DNA from: Jacaranda mimosifolia
Lineage: Eukaryota > Streptophyta > Magnoliopsida > Lamiales > Bignoniaceae
Length of the DNA stretch: 64,000 bases
Reading direction: 5' to 3'
Assembly (NCBI GenBank): GCA_018894105.1
Contig: CM032121.1
Location: forward strand, 5,746,507-5,810,506
The position numbers and the translations under genes were made by a program. Positions 59,680 through 64,000 of the stretch are shown one piece after another. How positions within the stretch are numbered: the stretch's first letter is position 1; each line of letters begins with the position of its first letter. The notes beneath the pieces are model-generated. The model searched no databases. It was given only the letters and a program-made list of their open reading frames with translations, and was not told where the DNA came from.

Positions 59680-60130
59680 ACTCTGAAGCCGTTCTTAACG
59701 GCGTTGTAGTTAAGACCTCTGAAACCACTTAACGACGTCGTAGTTAAGATCTTTGCCAAGATAATTGATTAGAATCCCAAGAGTTCATGAGCATGGTTAA
59801 TTAATGAATTGAAGGTTTCTGATAAGTTGTATAATTTTTGTTTTGAATTACTTTGAAAGTATGTCTTGAAATTTTTTTGATGAGATGATTCTTGATTTTT
59901 GAATTGAATTGTTATTTAGGGAAAAAAAAAATGAAAACAAATATTCTTGTCGTCAAAGATTTCTTTTCTTCTGTTTAATATTTATACATGCTCAAATACG
60001 GTAGGAGGAGAAGGAGATTTATTTACTAGGCAAAGTGTCGCTCATAAGATATTAATTTACCATTTTGCAAATAACTTAGTTCAGGACAAGGAAGATGAGC
60101 AATTTTTGGGAATGGTGACAAGAGATTGGT
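59680..60130 (+). repeat. Gene-fragment repeat, copy 2 (inverse of 26.1-26.6 kb)
   Basis: It begins with two units of the 36-bp repeat in reverse (CTTAACGGCGTTGTAGTTAAG; about 59690-59755) and ends with an exon-like piece at 59998-60120 encoding GGEGDLFTRQSVAHKIL and DKEDEQFLGMVTRD. The same residues are encoded by the copy at 26.1 kb. The protein family is not recognised. Confidence 0.5.
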
Positions 60131-60767
60131 GTTTTTAGAATAGGTGTATTTGAATTTTAAATTTTCTAGTTAGATTGAATAGGAAATTTTCTTTGAGGTC
60201 TTGGGTATTCAAGTTTTATTGTTGAGATAAGTAATTGAATTATCTTTCATTGTGATGATTCATTTTGGGGATTGTTTAATAATTTTTTTTGGAATTTAGT
60301 ATGCTCTATTGAATCTGAGGCTTAGTGTCTCTAAATTTTTGGGCTTCCGGGCACTGCCGTGTTATGTCCCAAATTTGGAACATGACAAATATTATGATGA
60401 TATTAGGTATCACGCGCGCGCACACACACACACACACATTTATATTTAGGGAAAGATTGATTGTTGAAATGATAATTGAGACAACAAAAATGCAAAACTA
60501 TCAATTCTTTCATATGCAACAAAATCACGAAGGCATTTCAACGGCAATTTAGCATATGTCCCTTCAAGAACTTCCACAAAAATAGAGGTTAGTGAAAGAT
60601 ATATATATATATATATGAAAATATCTAGCACATGTACTTCTTTTGTTTCAATTGTATCTATATAGAGTTTGAAATCATCATGTCTAACCATCAAGTTCTT
60701 TCAAACAAGAACACTTCTTAATCAAGAATCATGAAAACAAATACGTATTGTCAAAAATATGTCGGGA
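60131..60767. other. AT-rich intergenic DNA with a (CG)/(CA) tract
   Basis: An alternating purine-pyrimidine tract CGCGCGCGCACACACACA... spans about 60411-60438, and a (TA)n tract 60599-60617. No gene seen. Confidence 0.5.
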
Positions 60768-61600
60768 AAAATGCAATTTTAGTCCTTTAACTATTGCCAA
60801 CTTTTTAAATGGTCCATCTTCTATTGCAGCTTGCATATTTAGTCCATTATCTTAAATTTTGTCATCACATTTAGTCCATTTATTTGCAAATTTAGTCCTT
60901 CAGCACTACAACAATTTGCACTTCACGTAACAAAAATTTTGGTAACAAAGGTAAAATTCGTTACATATATTAGATTTATTATAACAAAATTATTTTTTGT
61001 TACAAATAACATTTCTTTAGTAACAAAGTAAAAGTCTTGTTACCCTTAACTCAAATTTTTTACCTTAAATTTTTTATGTTCGTAACTAAATAATTATTCA
61101 TTATGGAAAATATTATTTTGTTACATATAACATTTTCCGTCATATAAGAAGATATATTTGTAACAAAATTTGGTACCTTTTGTAACAACAAAATATTTAT
61201 TACAAATAAAATATATTGTAACAAAGATTTTAGTTACTAAATTTTAATTAACTTCCCTCCAAAATTCATTCCCTCCAAATATCAATTGTATACATATGGT
61301 AACAATAATTTTCGTTACTAATTATAAACAAATATTAAATTAAATTTTTACTAATACTTGTGGGTTGGGCTTTTGTTCAAGAAATGGACTTCACAATAAT
61401 GTAAAGAATTTGTTAATTGGGCTTAACCAATTTTTTAGTGAATTATTATTGAATTGGATTTTATTTTAAAAATTGAGCTTGAAGAATTTGAAGTGAATAA
61501 TCAATTAGCTGGGCCAATTTCTTTAAAATATTGGGCTTTATAACTTTTTTGTAAATTATTCAATAAATTGAGAGTTTTCATTTAGAGGAAAAATGCAAAA
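60768..61600. repeat. GGGAAAAATGCAATTTTAGTCC repeat carrying CACTA-like copy 2
   Basis: A dispersed plant repeat edge (AAAATGCAATTTTAGTCC, 60770) with several TTTAGTCC(A/T)TT words runs to 60903. At 60904 a CACTA-like segment (CACTACAACAATTTGCAC) begins that is collinear with 24513-25197 up to about 61583. Directly after that, another AAAATGCAAAATTGGTCCC edge occurs at 61591. Confidence 0.55.
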
Positions 61601-62930
61601 TTGGTCCCGTAACTATACCCAATTTGCAAATTTTGACTTTATGTTTTTGGTACACTAACTTTTGAATTTTGGCAATTTGAGGATAAATATAGCCCGGATT
61701 CATTTGCAGCAGGCCCGATCCACATAACGCCACATCACATCCTCTCTCCTACATGGCATGTGGTGTGGCAACCCCTTCTTGCCATGTATTTTACTAGACC
61801 AAAAAAAAAAGGATATTTGCACAAAAAATTAAAAATAGGTACATAAAAATTGAAAAAAGAAAAAAGATAAAAAAAAGATAAATCTTGAAAAATATTTATA
61901 TATTTATATATACATATATATATATATTCACATATATAAACACACGTACACATGTATCCCAGTTGCTAAATTATCAAATTAAATGAATTGAGTCCTAAAC
62001 AAAATTTAAAACTTGCACATTAGAATTTAAAATATCAAATATCCTTCAAATTTATTAAAATTTTATTTCCTACGAATTTACCATCTAAAGTTTTTTTAAA
62101 AAAAATCTAATTTATCACTTTAGGCCATATAATTTTAATAATATTAAGTTAAAATATCTAATAATGTTAAAATAGTATAATATCTAAAAATTTAAATAAA
62201 TTTTGTTGACTTTATTTATTAAGTTAAAAATGAAATAAAAATTAAACATTAAAAATTTAAGTCTATCCTATTATCTATATAATTAAAAATTACATAAGAA
62301 TATTAAAATGATAAATACATCTAAAATAATTCTGTTAAAATATAAATATATTTTATTTATTAATTCAAATATGACAAAAAAAACTTAAATAATAAAATTT
62401 TAAGTCTGTCATCCTAACTATATAATTATAAATTACATAATAATATTAAAATAAAAAATATTCTAAACATTAGAATTTAAAATATTAAATATCCTTCAAA
62501 TTTATTCAATTTTATTTCATATGAATTTATCATCTAATTTTTTAAAAAATCTAACTTATAACTTTAAGCCATATAATTTTAATAATATGAAGTTAAAATA
62601 CTTAATAATGTTAAAATAGTAAAATATCTAATAATTTAAATAAATTTTGTTGACTTTATTTGTTAAGTTAAAAATGAAATAAAAATTAAACAATAAAAAT
62701 TTAAGTCTATCCTATTATCTATATAATTCAAAATTACATAATAACATTAAAATGATAATATAAATTTATATATGTATAAAATCAGAAATATATGAAGAAT
62801 CTTCTTTAAATTTTATTGAAATTTATACATATGTGTGTATATATACACTATATATGTATATAAATATGAATAAAAAATTATATTATATATATTTATAAAT
62901 ATTAAATATTATTTAATTCGGAATGAATAA
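61601..62930. repeat. AT-rich DNA with a 285-bp direct duplication
   Basis: After a TGTGGATCGGGCC-type patch (61690-61790, minus) the DNA is almost pure A+T. The block ACATTAGAATTTAAAATAT... at about 62017-62300 recurs at 62468-62755 (spacing 451 bp), with substitutions and small indels. No gene. Confidence 0.7.
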
Positions 62931-63640
62931 ATATAAAAAAATATAAAAATAAAAGTAATTTAAATTGTATTTTTAGTCCTACAAGTATAAAAAAATTATC
63001 AATTTTAGTTCTTTTTTTTGTCGGAATCGGTGAAAGTCGCAGGAAAAGCTGACGTGGCTTGACGGAAGTGTGCCCATTTGGCATTTTTGCCTTGTTTGCA
63101 GCTGACGTGATTTGATTAATTAAAAAAATAACAAAAATACCAAATAAATATATGTGATAATATATATATACACAATATTTATGATATTTATCATATATCA
63201 TGTATATGATATATATTTAAATATATATAGTAAAAAATATATATTTATGATATTTATCATCTATCATGTATATATCTAAATAAATATATACATTTATCTA
63301 AATATGTGCATTTATATATACATACACACATATATACATATACATTATATATATAGGCAGCTCGCGCCACCCCTCTGCCCCAACCCGCTGGGCTGCCAAG
63401 GCCATGGCTGCCTCGCCCATGGCCAGATCTAGGCGGCCAGTGTGCTCACCTGGCTCTGGCCATGGCCGAGGCAGCCATGGCTAGGGGCCGCCTAGCTAGA
63501 TCTGGCCAGGCAGCCATGGTGGCTGCTCGGGGGCGGGGGGGAGTCGTCGTACCAATTTTTCCCCCCATTTTTTTTTCTTCTTCAAATTTTCATTTTTAAT
63601 TTAAATTTAATTTAAATTATTTTAATCATTTGATTTTTGT
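62931..63640. repeat. TA-rich repeat with third GC-rich island
   Basis: A TTTTTAGTCCTACAAGT edge (62970) with two GCTGACGTG words (63041, 63100) leads into TA-rich DNA. At 63355-63545 lies a GC-rich island full of CCATGG and CCAGATCT palindromes, followed by poly-T-rich DNA. The island has arms 63402-63438 and 63486-63519 that form an imperfect hairpin. Confidence 0.55.
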
Positions 63641-63644
63641 TTTT

Positions 63645-64000
63645 CAATTGGTAAATAATTATAAATTGTATATATACATATATATTTTTAAATTCAAAGC
63701 TGTGCTAGCTAAGCGAGTTAAAAGAATATTATTAATATGGTAGATTAAATTTTTTTATTTTTTAATTAGTAAATAATTATAAATTATATATAAATATATA
63801 TATTTATATAATTATATGTGTATATTTTCAAATTCAAAGTTGTGCTAACTAAGCGAGTTAAAAGAATATTGTTAATATGGTAGATTAATTTTTCTTATTA
63901 TTTAATTAGTAAATAATTATAAATTATAGATATATATAATTATACGTGTATATTTTCAAATTCAAAGTTGTGCCAACTAAGCGAGTTAAAAGAATATTGT
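63645..64000. repeat. Tandem array, unit 128-140 bp, running off the window
   Basis: Units are marked by AAATTCAAAG(C/T)TGTGCTA and AAGCGAGTTAAAAGAATATT. They start at 63690, 63830 and 63958 and are linked by TTAATTAGTAAATAATTATAAATTATATA. The third is cut by the window end. Confidence 0.88.

Noticed and set aside
60411..60438. Alternating CG/CA tract as a regulatory Z-DNA element
   Set aside because: A simple microsatellite without gene context; no support for a function.
1..64000. CRISPR array, bacterial operons, rRNA or tRNA genes
   Set aside because: The regular repeats present are eukaryotic minisatellites or LTR parts, and no tRNA or rRNA sequence was recognised; PBS matches are short tRNA-complementary sites, not tRNA genes.

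Overview
The window is nuclear DNA from a flowering plant, probably a eudicot. It is strongly AT-rich, has germin-like genes with one short GT-AG intron, and is filled with plant transposable elements (Ty1/copia, Ty3/gypsy of Tat and Athila type, TRIM, CACTA-like, Helitron-like). I cannot name the species. I see no bacterial operon, CRISPR array, rRNA or tRNA gene.

Only one gene looks intact: a germin-like protein (secreted cupin) at 40800-41730, two exons, 230 residues. A paralogue on the same strand at 3178-4034 is broken by a perfect 52-bp tandem duplication, and a 49-bp tandem duplication lies just upstream of it. The pair looks like a tandem gene array pushed apart by about 37 kb of nested transposons. 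A third trace, the last codons and 3' flank of the intact gene, is repeated at 44860-45138. Two other plant-gene remnants are present: the C-terminal exons of a saccharopine-dehydrogenase-like gene (29141-30700, frameshifted, interrupted by a TRIM) and a B3-like multi-exon remnant (31503-32274).

Layout. 1-3 kb: AT-rich sequence. 3.2-4.8 kb: broken germin gene and a three-LTR TRIM with TSD TTGTA. 4.9-15.4 kb: an old copia element (A, + strand) split by a second copia element (B, - strand), whose 5' LTR is split in turn by a 3.0-kb solo LTR with TSD TTGGA. 15.4-20.4 kb: degenerate Helitron-like DNA. 20.4-24.5 kb: an old LTR split by a 3.2-kb solo LTR (TSD GAGGT). 24.5-28.4 kb: CACTA-like end, degenerate repeats, a gene fragment with 36-bp repeats, and another probable solo LTR. 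28.4-33.8 kb: gene remnants and a complete TRIM (TSD CCATC). 33.8-40.06 kb: a TIR element split by a nearly full-length copia element (D). 40.1-41.8 kb: intact germin gene. 42.2-46.6 kb: AT-rich tandem repeats, a CACTA-like end and the germin 3' duplicate. 46.6-57.1 kb: a Tat-type gypsy element with its 5' LTR split by a third 3.2-kb solo LTR, a 250-bp foldback, decayed gag-pol and an antisense extra ORF. 57.1-59.7 kb: 5' part of an Athila-type element (- strand). 59.7-64 kb: an inverted copy of the gene fragment, a second CACTA-like copy, AT-rich duplications, a GC-rich foldback island and a tandem array that leaves the window.

The most informative signals are the nesting order, supported by target-site duplications read directly from the sequence, the long-LTR family with two internal minisatellite zones, and the small tandem duplications that broke the germin paralogue. 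Nothing here can be asserted to be an undescribed functional system. The best candidates for novelty are the long-LTR family with its conserved LTR-internal ORF, the antisense ORF of the Tat element, and the inverted gene-fragment/36-bp-repeat family.
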